From the NCBI RefSeq assembly GCF_965227365.1, contig NZ_OZ245754.1, forward strand, positions 1,984,001 to 2,048,000: a stretch of 64,000 nt of DNA, read 5' to 3'. This document shows positions 34,322 through 43,570 of this stretch, piece by piece. Made by a program: the position numbers and the translations under genes. Below the pieces are notes generated by a model. The model was not told the DNA's origin and made no database searches. It saw nothing but the letters and a program-made list of their open reading frames with translations. The stretch is from Hwanghaeella sp965227365 (GTDB lineage Bacteria; Pseudomonadota; Alphaproteobacteria; UBA8366; Aestuariispiraceae). Position 1 is the first letter of the stretch. Each line of letters starts with the position of its first letter.

Positions 34322-35566
34322 GTGGTCCGCCCGAGCCGCAGGAACGTCCTGAACGCAGCCGCGCCGACCCCGATTGCGCTTCTTCTTCTGCTTTGCCTTT
34401 TCGGCATTACCGCCTGTTCGGACAGGGGGGCACCACGGATTCGCGTGTTCGACGGCACGGCGCCACCCGCCGGGCGCGGTGTGCCGGCTGCGTCTGGTCC
34501 GGTCGCGGAAATCCAGGACGGTTCCCTGCACGAGGTACGCGACGGCGAAACGCTGTATTCGATCGCCCGTGGTTATGGCGTCAGTACCCGCGATCTGATC
34601 TCGGCAAACGGCTTGAAGCCGCCTTATCTGCTGTTGAAAGGACAGCGCCTGACCATTCCCGCCAGCCGCGTCCATCGGGTGCAGCCCGGCGAAACGGTGT
34701 ACGGCATCTCGCGGCAATATGGCGTGGACATGAGCCAACTGGTCCAACGCAATGCGATCAAGCCGCCGTTCACGATTCGTGTCGGGCAGCGGCTCGTCAT
34801 TCCCGGCCGGGTGGTCGAGGCGCAGAGCCTTGCCGCGAAACCCCGCCAGGAAGCAGCGGAACCGGAACCCACCGTGCGGTTCGAAACCAAACTGACGGCG
34901 GAGGAACGCCGCAAACTGGCAGAAGAGCCCTTGGATGCGCCGTTGGCCGTCCGCCCGCGGTCCGACGAGCCGCCCACTTCAACGCAGCCCGTGGCGGGCG
35001 GTCCGCGGGCGCCGGTGCGTGGTGAAGTGGGGCAGGAACCGGTCCAGCAGACCGCGGCGGCCCCACCGCCGCGTAGAGACTTCGCCGTGACGACGGACGG
35101 ATTCCCGAGACCGCGATTGAAACCGGAAGGCACCAGCCGGGTTGCCATTGCCGGCCCGAAAGTTGTTCCGCGGCCCGGCGCGCGCAGCAAGGACACTTTT
35201 CTATGGCCGGTCCAGGGCAGGGTGATCTCGCGCTATGGGCCCAAGGCCGGCGGCTTGCACAATGACGGGGTGAATATCGCAGCCCCGCGCGGCACGCCCG
35301 TTCGGGCCGCGGAGAACGGTGTTGTGGTCTATGCAGGTTCCGAACTGAAAGGGTTTGGGAACATGGTGCTGGTCAAACATGCCGATGGGTATGTCACCGC
35401 CTATGCCCATACGGCTGATATCCTGGTTCGGCGCGGAGATCAGGTGCGCCGGGGCCAAGCGATCGCCCGTGTCGGCAGCAGCGGCAATGTCGATAGTCCA
35501 CAGCTGCATTTCGAGATACGGAAAGGCCGCAAGGCCATTGATCCGCAAGGGCGTCTCGGCGCCTGA
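34322..35566 (+). CDS. NlpD-like lipoprotein: two LysM domains and a degenerate M23 domain
   Basis: A lipoprotein of 414 residues. The start is GTG at 34322, 5 bases after the pcm stop. The longer open frame back to 34112 is pcm in another frame. A hydrophobic run leads to lipobox I29-T30-A31-C32. LysM domains begin at HEVRDGETLYSIARGYG and HRVQPGETVYGISRQYG. The C-terminal M23/LytM domain begins near residue 310, but its metal ligands are incomplete: HNDGVNIAAP has Asn where active enzymes have Asp, and QLHFEIR lacks the first His of the HxH pair. This is the pattern of NlpD/EnvC-type amidase activators, so it probably regulates septal amidases rather than cutting peptidoglycan itself. Confidence 0.88.
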   Translation: MVRPSRRNVLNAAAPTPIALLLLLCLFGITACSDRGAPRIRVFDGTAPPAGRGVPAASGPVAEIQDGSLHEVRDGETLYSIARGYGVSTRDLISANGLKPPYLLLKGQRLTIPASRVHRVQPGETVYGISRQYGVDMSQLVQRNAIKPPFTIRVGQRLVIPGRVVEAQSLAAKPRQEAAEPEPTVRFETKLTAEERRKLAEEPLDAPLAVRPRSDEPPTSTQPVAGGPRAPVRGEVGQEPVQQTAAAPPPRRDFAVTTDGFPRPRLKPEGTSRVAIAGPKVVPRPGARSKDTFLWPVQGRVISRYGPKAGGLHNDGVNIAAPRGTPVRAAENGVVVYAGSELKGFGNMVLVKHADGYVTAYAHTADILVRRGDQVRRGQAIARVGSSGNVDSPQLHFEIRKGRKAIDPQGRLGA

Positions 35567-35756
35567 CGGGAGAGGACGGGCCAATCGTGCCCGGTTTCGA
35601 TTATTCGGGTTATCTAATTGTTTAGAATGATAAAATTCTACAAAAAACCTTCGTGTTGAGGTTTCGTTAACCGCCTGACCATAACATTGGACAAGCCCCA
35701 ATTCTTTGGGCTTTTCCACTCTTCTTGCGCGCTAAATCCCTGGTCAGGAGTTCCAG

Positions 35757-37769
35757 ATGCCTTTCATTAAAAAGATTGATATTTCCACAAAGATTTATGG
35801 CGGTTTCGGCGCCATCGTCATTCTGCTGCTGATTATTGGGGGAACCGCCTGGTGGGGCTTGAAACAGGCGGGGTCGAATGCGGAGAAATACCGTGTTCTT
35901 GCGACCCAGACAGCCGAGATCGGGCGTGTCCAGGCGTCGATGCTGGAAGCGCAACTGCTCGTCGAGAATTTCCTGGTCCGGCCGTCGACGTCGGTCGTCA
36001 TCAAAGTGGCCGCGGCACGGAAACGGGTTGAGAGTCAGATGGCTGCGCTGTCGGAGATGGAACTGGCTGATGAAACCCGCGCAACGCTGAACACGGTCGC
36101 TGAGAATCTGAAGGCGTATTTCAACGCGTTCACCGAGGCGACACACCTTGAGAAACAGCGCGTGGGGATCATCGAGAAGGAGCTTTCGGTCCAGGACGCG
36201 AAGATGGAAGCGAATATAAGCGAACTGGTTCGAACCGCGACCGACGAATATCTTGCAGATGTTGCGGCCCTCGGCGGTGAAGTCATGCGCAGCATCCTGA
36301 TCATGCGCAATCATGTCGCCAAGTTCCTGGTCAACCCGGATCGCCCGGCTTTCGAGGCGCTTCTGGCGGAAAGCGCGAAGATGGACGAGAAGCACGCGGC
36401 GCTGGCGGAAAACATCTACGACGAAACGCGCGCCGCCTTGTCGACCGAAGTCCTGGAACTGCACCCCGCTTACCGGGCGGCTTCCGAGCGCTTGTTCGAC
36501 ACGGTTCAGGAACGTACCCGTGTCGTGGATGAAACCCTGACGAAACTCGGATCCTCGGTCGTAAACGACATGGCGACGCTGGCGGATGCGAATGCGAAGG
36601 AACAGGCCGCCTTGGGGGAAGACGCGAAACTCTCGAATTCCATCGGCATAATGATCTCTGTCGTCGTTTCCGTGGTCAGCGTGGTTCTGGCCCTTGTTCT
36701 CGCCTGGTTGATCGGGGCCGGAATCTCAAAGCCGATCCAGGCGATCACACAGGCCATGACGGCTTTGGCGGGCGGCGACAGGTCGGTGGATATTCCCGGG
36801 CAGGACCATCGTGACGAGATCGGCGCTATGGCCGACGCGGTTCAGGTCTTCAAGGAGAACATGATCCGTACGGACGAAATGAGGGCGCAGCAGGAACAGG
36901 AAGCCCGAGGTCGCGAGGAACGCGCGAAACGAATTGAGGAACTCACCCGTGATTTCGATCGCAAGGTGGGGGAAGTTCTCGACGCATTCTCCGGTTCGGC
37001 GAATGAGACGGAGCAGACCTCGGCTTCCATGAGTTCGATCGCGCAAGATACGAACCGTCGTGCAACGACAGTGGCGGAGGCAGCCGACCAGACATCTGAG
37101 AATGTGCAGAGTGTCGCCGCCGCAACCGAGCAGCTTTCGCATTCCTCCAGTGAAATCGGGCGTCAGGTCTCGCAGTCGGCGGAAATCGCGGTGCGAGCGG
37201 TGGAGCAGGCCCAGAAGACAGACCACACGGTCCAGGGGCTGGCGGAAGCGGCAAAGGAAATCGGCCAGGTGGTTCAGTTGATCCAGGATATTGCGGAGCA
37301 GACCAATCTGTTGGCGTTGAACGCCACGATCGAGGCTGCACGGGCGGGAGAAGCCGGTAAGGGGTTTGCGGTCGTCGCGAACGAAGTCAAAAGCCTGGCC
37401 ACGCAAACCGCCAAGGCGACCGGGGATATCGGCCGCCACATCACGTCGATCCAGGGCGAGACGCAGGCTGCCGTCTCGGCGATCCAGGCGATTGCGCGAA
37501 CGGTGGATGAAATCAATAGCACCACGGCGGCCATTGCCGCGGCTGTCGAACAACAGGTGGCTGCGACCGGTGAGATCACGCGCAGTGTCGATCAGGCGGC
37601 GACTGGCGCGCAGGACGTGTCCAGCAATATCGGCGAGGTGACTCGGGCGGCGGGCGAGACCGGCTCCGCGGCCGGTCAGATGACTCAGGTCGCTGGTCGG
37701 ATGAAGGTCAAGGCTGACGAATTGAGGCAGGAAGTGGAAAGCTTCCTGAGCGGTGTGCGCGCCGCCTGA
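35757..37769 (+). CDS. Methyl-accepting chemotaxis protein
   Basis: A chemoreceptor of 670 residues. Membrane helix 1 is about residues 13-38 (FGAIVILLLIIGGTAWWGLK), a periplasmic all-helical sensor of about 260 residues follows, and helix 2 is near residues 300-325. HAMP comes next (PIQAITQAMTALAGGDRSVD), then the signalling domain whose tip reads IAEQTNLLALNATIEAARAG near residue 512. A long helical sensor without PAS or Cache motifs suggests an HBM or four-helix-type ligand domain. No che genes are adjacent. cheZ lies 20 kb away in the window. AGGAG is 6 bases before the ATG. Confidence 0.93.
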   Translation: MPFIKKIDISTKIYGGFGAIVILLLIIGGTAWWGLKQAGSNAEKYRVLATQTAEIGRVQASMLEAQLLVENFLVRPSTSVVIKVAAARKRVESQMAALSEMELADETRATLNTVAENLKAYFNAFTEATHLEKQRVGIIEKELSVQDAKMEANISELVRTATDEYLADVAALGGEVMRSILIMRNHVAKFLVNPDRPAFEALLAESAKMDEKHAALAENIYDETRAALSTEVLELHPAYRAASERLFDTVQERTRVVDETLTKLGSSVVNDMATLADANAKEQAALGEDAKLSNSIGIMISVVVSVVSVVLALVLAWLIGAGISKPIQAITQAMTALAGGDRSVDIPGQDHRDEIGAMADAVQVFKENMIRTDEMRAQQEQEARGREERAKRIEELTRDFDRKVGEVLDAFSGSANETEQTSASMSSIAQDTNRRATTVAEAADQTSENVQSVAAATEQLSHSSSEIGRQVSQSAEIAVRAVEQAQKTDHTVQGLAEAAKEIGQVVQLIQDIAEQTNLLALNATIEAARAGEAGKGFAVVANEVKSLATQTAKATGDIGRHITSIQGETQAAVSAIQAIARTVDEINSTTAAIAAAVEQQVAATGEITRSVDQAATGAQDVSSNIGEVTRAAGETGSAAGQMTQVAGRMKVKADELRQEVESFLSGVRAA

Positions 37770-37867
37770 ATTTCACGGGGCATGTGACGGGGCGCCGTTG
37801 CGCTCCGTCTACCCGCCCGGGGCGGAAACATACGTTTGTCTGGCTCTGTTCCGGGTAAGAGCAGCCG

Positions 37868-38737
37868 TCAGGTCAGTGGCTTGCCCAGGCTTCCCGCGAG
37901 TTCCTGGATGAACTGCCAGGCAACCCGGCCGGAACGCGCGCCGCGGGTCACCGTCCATTCAACGGCGCGCGGCTTCCATTCCTCTTCACTGATGCCGAGG
38001 TCATAGGCCTCGACATAGCCTGCGATCATATCGAAATAGGTTTGCTGATCGCAGTTGTGGAACCCGAGCCAAAGGCCGAACCGGTCGCTAAGCGAGACTT
38101 TCTCTTCAACCGCTTCTGAGGGGTTGATCGCGGTCGAGCGTTCGTTGTCGATCATGTCCCGCGCCATGAGATGGCGTCGATTCGAAGTCGCGTAGAATAC
38201 GACGTTGTCGGGGCGCCCTTCGACGCCGCCTTCCAGCACCGCTTTCAAGGACTTGTAGGCCGCGTCTTCGCCATCGAAGGAGAGATCGTCGCAAAACAGA
38301 ACCCAACGGCGGTCCGTATTGCGAAGCCGGTCCAGCAGAACCGGGAGCGTGGGGATGTCTTCCCGGTGGATTTCGACAAGCCCCAGACTGCCGGGATTTT
38401 CCGCATTCACAGCGGCATGGACGGCTTTGACGAGCGAGCTCTTGCCGGCTCCCCGGGACCCCCAGAGCAGAGCATTGTTCGCGGGCAATCCGTTTGCGAA
38501 GCGGCTGGTGTTTTCGAGCAGCTGGTCACGCTGCAACTGGACACCGCGCAGCAGTTGGATATCGACCCGGTTGACCTTCTTGACCGGGCTCAAGCGGCCG
38601 TCCGCGGCATGCCAGACGAAAGCGTCCGCAGTCGCCAGATCGTCCTCGGCCGGGGCCGGCGGACTGAGCCGCTCAAGGGCGGTTGCTATACGCTCCAGGA
38701 GCGGGAGAAGGTCTGTGTTCTGTGTCGTATTTGTCAT
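37868..38737 (-). CDS. DUF815-family AAA+ ATPase
   Basis: A protein of 289 residues. Walker A is LLWGSRGAGKSSLVKAVHAA near residue 100, Walker B WVLFCDDLSFDG near residue 150, and YATSNRRHLMARDM a sensor-type motif near 195. The C-terminal segment GLWLGFHNCDQQTYFDMI then RSGRVAWQFIQELAG is typical of DUF815 proteins, whose role is not established. The ATG at 38737 was taken. A TTG ten codons upstream is possible. Divergent from the PLP enzyme at 38919. Confidence 0.85.
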   Translation of the reverse strand: MTNTTQNTDLLPLLERIATALERLSPPAPAEDDLATADAFVWHAADGRLSPVKKVNRVDIQLLRGVQLQRDQLLENTSRFANGLPANNALLWGSRGAGKSSLVKAVHAAVNAENPGSLGLVEIHREDIPTLPVLLDRLRNTDRRWVLFCDDLSFDGEDAAYKSLKAVLEGGVEGRPDNVVFYATSNRRHLMARDMIDNERSTAINPSEAVEEKVSLSDRFGLWLGFHNCDQQTYFDMIAGYVEAYDLGISEEEWKPRAVEWTVTRGARSGRVAWQFIQELAGSLGKPLT

Positions 38738-38918
38738 GGCGCGGGACGGTATTGCCTGGGTCTTCAAGCGTCAATGCGGATTGGATGTTGGGACTTGTGC
38801 GGCCCAGGAAACGTTGAGGGGCAAGTTGCCCAGTTGCCGATGTTCTGCGACAGGGGATATCAACCGGCCATTCATACTTTATCCCTTCACCCATTCGCCC
38901 TTTCGTGGAGTTGCTTTT

Positions 38919-39941
38919 ATGCCCGCGTTTTCCGAAGACCTTAAGACCGATCCTCTGACAATGGCGGATGTGCGTGACGCTGTCGAAGCGTTGCACGGGA
39001 TCGTGATTCGAACCCCCTTGCTGGAAAACCCTGACGTGAATGCGCGGTTGGGTGGGCGTTTATTGATAAAAGCGGAATGCGCGCAGCGGACGGGCGCGTT
39101 CAAGATTCGGGGGGCCTATAATCGTATTCGGCATATGACGCCTGGCGAAAAAGGCAGGGGAGCGATCACCTATTCATCCGGTAACCACGCCCAGGGCGTT
39201 GCGTTGGCGGCCCGGTTGCTCGGCAGTTCCGCCTTGATCGTCATGCCGTCGGACGTTCCGTCCGACAAGATCGACCGTACCCGCGCCTTGGGCGCCGAGA
39301 TCGCCTTCTATGATCGGGAAATGCAGAACAGCGATGACGTCGTCGCGGAACTGCGCGCGGAAACGGGCCGTGTCGTGGTCCCGCCGAGCGGCGATGTTCG
39401 CGTTCATGCGGGCGCCGCGACGGTCGCGACTGAAATTTTTGACCAAGCTAGTGGTCTGGGTGCTTTGCCGGATGCGATACTGATTCCCTGTGGGGGAGGC
39501 GGATTGACGGCGGCCACGGCCTTCGTTGCGAACGAGACCTCGCCCGAAACGAGCGTCTTCGCGGTAGAGCCGGCACTGTTCGACGATACCTGCCGGTCGC
39601 TTGACGCGGGCGAGAGAGTTCGCAACCCGGCCGGAAGAACGACGATTTGCGATTCCATTATGACGCCGACGCCGAATGAGCAAACCTTTGAGATCAATAG
39701 GAAATTGCTGGCAGGGGGACTGAGCGTAAGTGATGAGGAGGTCTGCGACGCCATGCGGTTCGCGTATGAGCATTTCAAGATTGTCGTAGAACCGGGGGCG
39801 GCGGTCGGGATTGCGGCGGTTCTGAGCGGCAGGATCGCGATCGAGGGACAAACCGTGGTCACCGTGGTGACCGGAGGCAATGTCGGTTCCGGCAGGTTTT
39901 GCAGTCTGATGAACTCGGTAGACGTCAAATCCGACCGATGA
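38919..39941 (+). CDS. Threonine/serine dehydratase family PLP enzyme
   Basis: A fold-type II PLP enzyme of 340 residues similar to catabolic threonine dehydratase and serine racemase. The PLP lysine is in RTGAFKIRGAYNRI near residue 52, SSGNHAQGVALAARLL near 78 binds the substrate carboxylate, CGGGGLTAATAF near 185 the phosphate, and VTGGNVG is near the end. There is no C-terminal ACT domain, so it is not the allosteric biosynthetic IlvA. Threonine or serine deamination, or racemisation, are all possible. GTGGAG is 8 bases before the ATG. The much longer open frame starting at 38319 is antisense to the ATPase gene. Confidence 0.88.
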   Translation: MPAFSEDLKTDPLTMADVRDAVEALHGIVIRTPLLENPDVNARLGGRLLIKAECAQRTGAFKIRGAYNRIRHMTPGEKGRGAITYSSGNHAQGVALAARLLGSSALIVMPSDVPSDKIDRTRALGAEIAFYDREMQNSDDVVAELRAETGRVVVPPSGDVRVHAGAATVATEIFDQASGLGALPDAILIPCGGGGLTAATAFVANETSPETSVFAVEPALFDDTCRSLDAGERVRNPAGRTTICDSIMTPTPNEQTFEINRKLLAGGLSVSDEEVCDAMRFAYEHFKIVVEPGAAVGIAAVLSGRIAIEGQTVVTVVTGGNVGSGRFCSLMNSVDVKSDR

Positions 39942-40010
39942 CTTAAAAACCGGTCGAGAAGCCCCTATATGGCATCGAAATGAGGGCCGGGTCGGAGCAG
40001 GCTACGGGCG

Positions 40011-40038
40011 TTGCAAAAGCGCTGACCGTCGCTATAGT
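40011..40038 (+). promoter_or_regulatory. Sigma-70-type promoter of yajC-secDF
   Basis: TTGCAA (40011-40016), a 16-base spacer and TATAGT (40033-40038) match the vegetative consensus closely for a GC-rich genome. The yajC ATG is 124 bases downstream, leaving a long leader. Confidence 0.6.
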
Positions 40039-40161
40039 CCGGCGGTTCTCAATCGAGGCGGTAGAGCCGCGTCGGATTTCCATTTGATCGGGCGTCGCAC
40101 CGGCCGCGGACCAGGGTATCCAGGGCCACGTGCAGCAACGGCGTCCTGGTAGGGAGGTTTT

Positions 40162-40554
40162 ATGTACTTCATATCGACGGCTTTCGCCCAAGATGGGGCC
40201 GCCGCTGCCGGCGGAATGGGCGGACTGATCCAGTTCCTGCCGCTGATCGCCATCGTCGCGATCTTCTATTTCTTGCTCATCCGGCCGCAGCAGAAGCGGC
40301 AGAAGGAGCATCAGGCCAAGATCGGCGCGGCACGCCGGGGCGACCAGGTTCTCACCGGCGGTGGGATCTATGGCAAGGTCACGAAAGTCCTGGATGACGG
40401 CAAGCTGCAGGTCGAGATTGCCGAAGGCGTCCGGATCCGCGTTGCCGCCAGCACGCTGATGGATGTGATCAGCAAGACGGAACCGGCCAAGACCGTGAAA
40501 TCCGACAAGGACGCGGCCAAGGACGAAGACACGAAGGACGAAAAGTCCTCTTAA
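40162..40554 (+). CDS. yajC: Preprotein translocase subunit YajC
   Basis: YajC is the small accessory of SecDF. The protein of 130 residues has one membrane helix (IQFLPLIAIVAIFYFLLIRP, about residues 23-42), then QQKRQKEHQAKIGAARRGDQ and VLTGGGIYGKVTKVLDDGKLQVEIAEGVRIRV, the YajC signature. The tail is Lys/Asp rich. A strong GGGAGG lies 5 bases before the ATG. First gene of the secDF operon. Confidence 0.95.
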   Translation: MYFISTAFAQDGAAAAGGMGGLIQFLPLIAIVAIFYFLLIRPQQKRQKEHQAKIGAARRGDQVLTGGGIYGKVTKVLDDGKLQVEIAEGVRIRVAASTLMDVISKTEPAKTVKSDKDAAKDEDTKDEKSS

Positions 40555-40629
40555 TCCCGTAACGGCGGCGGTTCGGCCGGCCCTGGTGCCGGTGCCGGCC
40601 GCCGACACAAGCGAAAGAGCTGCCGCAGC

Positions 40630-42189
40630 ATGCTCCAGTTCCCTTTATGGAAAAAGGTCCTCATCGGCGTGATCTGCGCCATGGGTATCATCTACGCAGC
40701 CCCCAATTTCTTCCCGCAAGGCACATTTGACGGTCTGCCGGACTTTGCGCCCGGCAAGACGTTGAGCCTCGGTCTCGACTTGCAGGGCGGGTCCCACCTG
40801 CTGTTGGAGGTCGAAACGGATGCGGTCGTGAAGGAGCGACTGGAGTCCACCGTTGACGCCATTCGCAGAACGCTGCGGAAGGAGCGGATCGGATATACCG
40901 GCTTGGGTGTGCAAGGCAGTTCCGTTGTCTTCGGATTGCGGGATCAAAGTCAGCTTGATGCCGCGCAGAGCAATGTCCGTGAAATCGACCGTACTCTGCG
41001 TCTGAGCACCCTGGAAGACAGCCGCGTTTCCGTGACTTTCGACGAAGCGACATTGTCCGCCGCCCGTATTCATGCAGTGGAACAGTCGGTTGAGATCATT
41101 CGTCGACGGATCGACGAAATGGGAACACGGGAACCCGTTATCCAACGTCAGGGTGAGGACCGCATTCTGGTCCAGGTGCCGGGATTCAACGACCCCGGCG
41201 AGCTGATCGACATCATCGGCCAGACGGCCAAGATGACCTTCCATCTATTGGACGAACGAGCATCACCCGGTCAGGTCCCGGCGACGGCGCCGCCGGGTAC
41301 GGTGATCCTGCCGTCCAACGAGAATGACGGGCAGCAATTCCTGGTCGAACGGACTGTTCGGGTCAGCGGTGAGCGGCTTGTCGACGCACAGCCGAGTTTT
41401 CAGAACAACCAGCCGGTCGTCTCGTTCCGTTTCGATACGCTCGGCGGACGGCAGTTTGGCGATGTGACGCAGGAAAATGCCGGCCGTTATCTCGCCATCG
41501 TGCTCGACGGCAAGGTGATCAGCGCGCCGGTTATCCGGGAACCGATCCTGGGCGGCAGCGGCATCATCAGCGGCAGCTTTACCGTCCAACAGGTAAACGA
41601 TCTGGCCCTGCTGTTGCGCGCGGGCGCCCTGCCGGCGCCGATCACGGTCCTCGAACAGCGTTCCATCGGGCCGAGCCTGGGGCAGGATTCCGTCGACGCG
41701 GGGCAGATCGCCAGCATCATCGGACTGGTTGCCGTCATCGTCTTCATGATTATGAGCTATGGCCTGTTCGGCGTGATGGCGGACATCGCCCTGATTTTCA
41801 ACATTGGGCTGATCATCGCGGTCCTGTCGGGGCTGCAGGCTACTCTGACCTTGCCGGGGATCGCCGGGATCGTCCTGACGATCGGTATGGCGGTTGATGC
41901 CAATGTGCTGATCTTCGAGCGGATCCGCGAGGAACTGGCCGCCGGTCGGTCGCCGTTCTCCGCCGTCGATTCCGGATATAGGCAGGCGTTAACGACGATT
42001 ATCGACTCCAACCTGACGACATTGATCGCGGCGCTTCTCCTGTTCGCCTTCGGGTCCGGCCCGATCAAGGGCTTTGCTGTAACGCTGTCGATCGGAATCG
42101 TTACCTCCATGTTCACGGCGATCATGGTCACCCGGTTCTTCGTGGTCTCCTGGCTGCGGTCCAAGCGGCCCGCCACGTTGACGGTTTAG
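40630..42189 (+). CDS. secD: Protein translocase subunit SecD
   Basis: SecD with SecF uses the proton gradient to pull exported proteins across the membrane. The 519-residue protein has the N-terminal helix, LGLDLQGGSHLLLEVETDAV near residue 50, the P1 periplasmic head, then GGSGIISGSFTVQQVNDLAL and five C-terminal helices including GMAVDANVLIFERIREEL near residue 425, with the conserved Asp of the proton path. It lies 75 bases after yajC and 23 before secF. Confidence 0.97.
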   Translation: MLQFPLWKKVLIGVICAMGIIYAAPNFFPQGTFDGLPDFAPGKTLSLGLDLQGGSHLLLEVETDAVVKERLESTVDAIRRTLRKERIGYTGLGVQGSSVVFGLRDQSQLDAAQSNVREIDRTLRLSTLEDSRVSVTFDEATLSAARIHAVEQSVEIIRRRIDEMGTREPVIQRQGEDRILVQVPGFNDPGELIDIIGQTAKMTFHLLDERASPGQVPATAPPGTVILPSNENDGQQFLVERTVRVSGERLVDAQPSFQNNQPVVSFRFDTLGGRQFGDVTQENAGRYLAIVLDGKVISAPVIREPILGGSGIISGSFTVQQVNDLALLLRAGALPAPITVLEQRSIGPSLGQDSVDAGQIASIIGLVAVIVFMIMSYGLFGVMADIALIFNIGLIIAVLSGLQATLTLPGIAGIVLTIGMAVDANVLIFERIREELAAGRSPFSAVDSGYRQALTTIIDSNLTTLIAALLLFAFGSGPIKGFAVTLSIGIVTSMFTAIMVTRFFVVSWLRSKRPATLTV

Positions 42190-42212
42190 AGTTTGCCGGA
42201 AAGGGCAGTCCG

Positions 42213-43154
42213 ATGCGTTTGAAGATCATTCCCGACAACACGAAGATCGATTTCATTGGCTATCACAAGCTGGCGATCGGGTTCTCGGTGCTGCTGGTCG
42301 TGGCATCGCTGACGGTGTTCGGTATCCGTGGTTTGAACCTCGGTATCGATTTCCTGGGCGGTATCTTGCTTGAAGTGAAGACCGAGGGACCGGCGGATAT
42401 CGGGTCTTTCCGGTCCGATCTCGGCGCATTGGGGCTTGGCGAGGTCGGTATACAGGAATTCGGAGAGGCTGATGTGCTGTTGATCCGGATCCAGCGTCAG
42501 GAAGGTGGTGACGAAGCGCAACAGGCGGCCATCAACATGGTGACGGAGACCCTGGGAGACCGCGTGGTTGAATACCGCCGCAACGAAGTCGTCGGGCCGA
42601 CGGTCGGTGCCGAATTGCAGGAAGCGGCTTTGTTGGCCGTCCTTGCCGCGATGGGGGCGATCCTCGTTTACATCTGGTTCCGGTTCGAATGGCAATATGG
42701 GGTTGGGGCGCTCTTGGCGCTGACCCACGACGTCATTGCGACAATCGGCCTTTTTTCGTTTTTCCAGTTGGAGTTCAACTTGTCGACCGTTGCCGCGATC
42801 CTGACCATCGCCGGGTATTCGATCAACGATACCGTCGTCGTCTATGACCGGGTGCGCGACAAGCTGCGCCGCTACAAGAAACTGCCGTTTGAAGAACTGT
42901 TCAATATGGCGATCAACAAGACCCTGTCGCGGACCGTGGTCACCGGCGTGACGACGTTGCTGGCCTTGCTGGCGCTGCTGTTCTTCGGCGGGGAGGTCAT
43001 CCGCGACTTCGTCATCGCGATGATCTGGGGCATCATTATCGGGACCTTCTCTTCGGTCGCGATCGCCACGCCGCTGCTGCTGTATATCCGTCCGCGCCGG
43101 GGCGACGAGGATGAATCCCCCTCTGGGGAAGAAGCTGCGCCGGAAGCGGGCTGA
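42213..43154 (+). CDS. secF: Protein translocase subunit SecF
   Basis: The partner of SecD, 313 residues and six helices. Visible: LNLGIDFLGGILLEVKTEGP near residue 45, VGPTVGAELQEAALLAVLAA near 128, and YSINDTVVVYDRVRDKLRRY near 205, with the Asp-Arg pair. The gene has GGAAAGGG upstream. Its last 44 bases overlap the next gene in another frame, which suggests tight coupling. Confidence 0.97.
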   Translation: MRLKIIPDNTKIDFIGYHKLAIGFSVLLVVASLTVFGIRGLNLGIDFLGGILLEVKTEGPADIGSFRSDLGALGLGEVGIQEFGEADVLLIRIQRQEGGDEAQQAAINMVTETLGDRVVEYRRNEVVGPTVGAELQEAALLAVLAAMGAILVYIWFRFEWQYGVGALLALTHDVIATIGLFSFFQLEFNLSTVAAILTIAGYSINDTVVVYDRVRDKLRRYKKLPFEELFNMAINKTLSRTVVTGVTTLLALLALLFFGGEVIRDFVIAMIWGIIIGTFSSVAIATPLLLYIRPRRGDEDESPSGEEAAPEAG

Positions 43155-43554
43155 CGACAGACCCTTGGATATCACGCCGCTCATTCCCGAGGACCGACAG
43201 GTCATTGATTCCTATGGACCAGGGCGCTTCCAGATCGCCGGAATCGCCTATACGGGTCCGGTCCTCGTCTTTCCCAATGCGGTCCTGGATTGGGACATAA
43301 GCGATACGGCCGATATTTTTGCGTCCTTGAGTCCCACCTCATTGGCGGCCGTGGCGGGCGCCAATCCGGCGATAGAGGTTCTGCTGCTGGGGACGGGAAC
43401 GCGGACGGAATTCGTCAGGCCGTCTGTAAAAGCGTCCATCAAGCAGGCAATCGGGTTGATGCCGGACGCAATGGAAACCGGCGCAGCCTGCCGTACCTAT
43501 AACATCCTTCTGGCGGAGGGCCGGCGGGTGGCCGCGGCGCTGTTACCCGTCTAG
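43111..43554 (+). CDS. Mth938/NDUFAF3-like domain protein
   Basis: A protein of 147 residues of the Mth938 (DUF498/DUF598) fold. Recognisable segments are QVIDSYGPGRFQIAGIAYTGPVLV near residue 30, EVLLLGTGTRTEFV near 88, and GLMPDAMETGAACRTYNILLAEGRRVAAAL at the end. The human member NDUFAF3 is an assembly factor of respiratory complex I, and this gene order with secDF is the conserved bacterial context noted for it. It overlaps secF by 44 bases. A role in complex I or membrane-protein assembly here is inference. Confidence 0.85.
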   Translation: MNPPLGKKLRRKRADDRPLDITPLIPEDRQVIDSYGPGRFQIAGIAYTGPVLVFPNAVLDWDISDTADIFASLSPTSLAAVAGANPAIEVLLLGTGTRTEFVRPSVKASIKQAIGLMPDAMETGAACRTYNILLAEGRRVAAALLPV

Positions 43555-43570
43555 GCGAATCTACAGATCT

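Noticed and set aside
38319..38918. Long N-terminal extension of the threonine-dehydratase-like frame
   Set aside because: The extension is antisense to the DUF815 ATPase gene. The ATG at 38919 has a good ribosome site and the family start.
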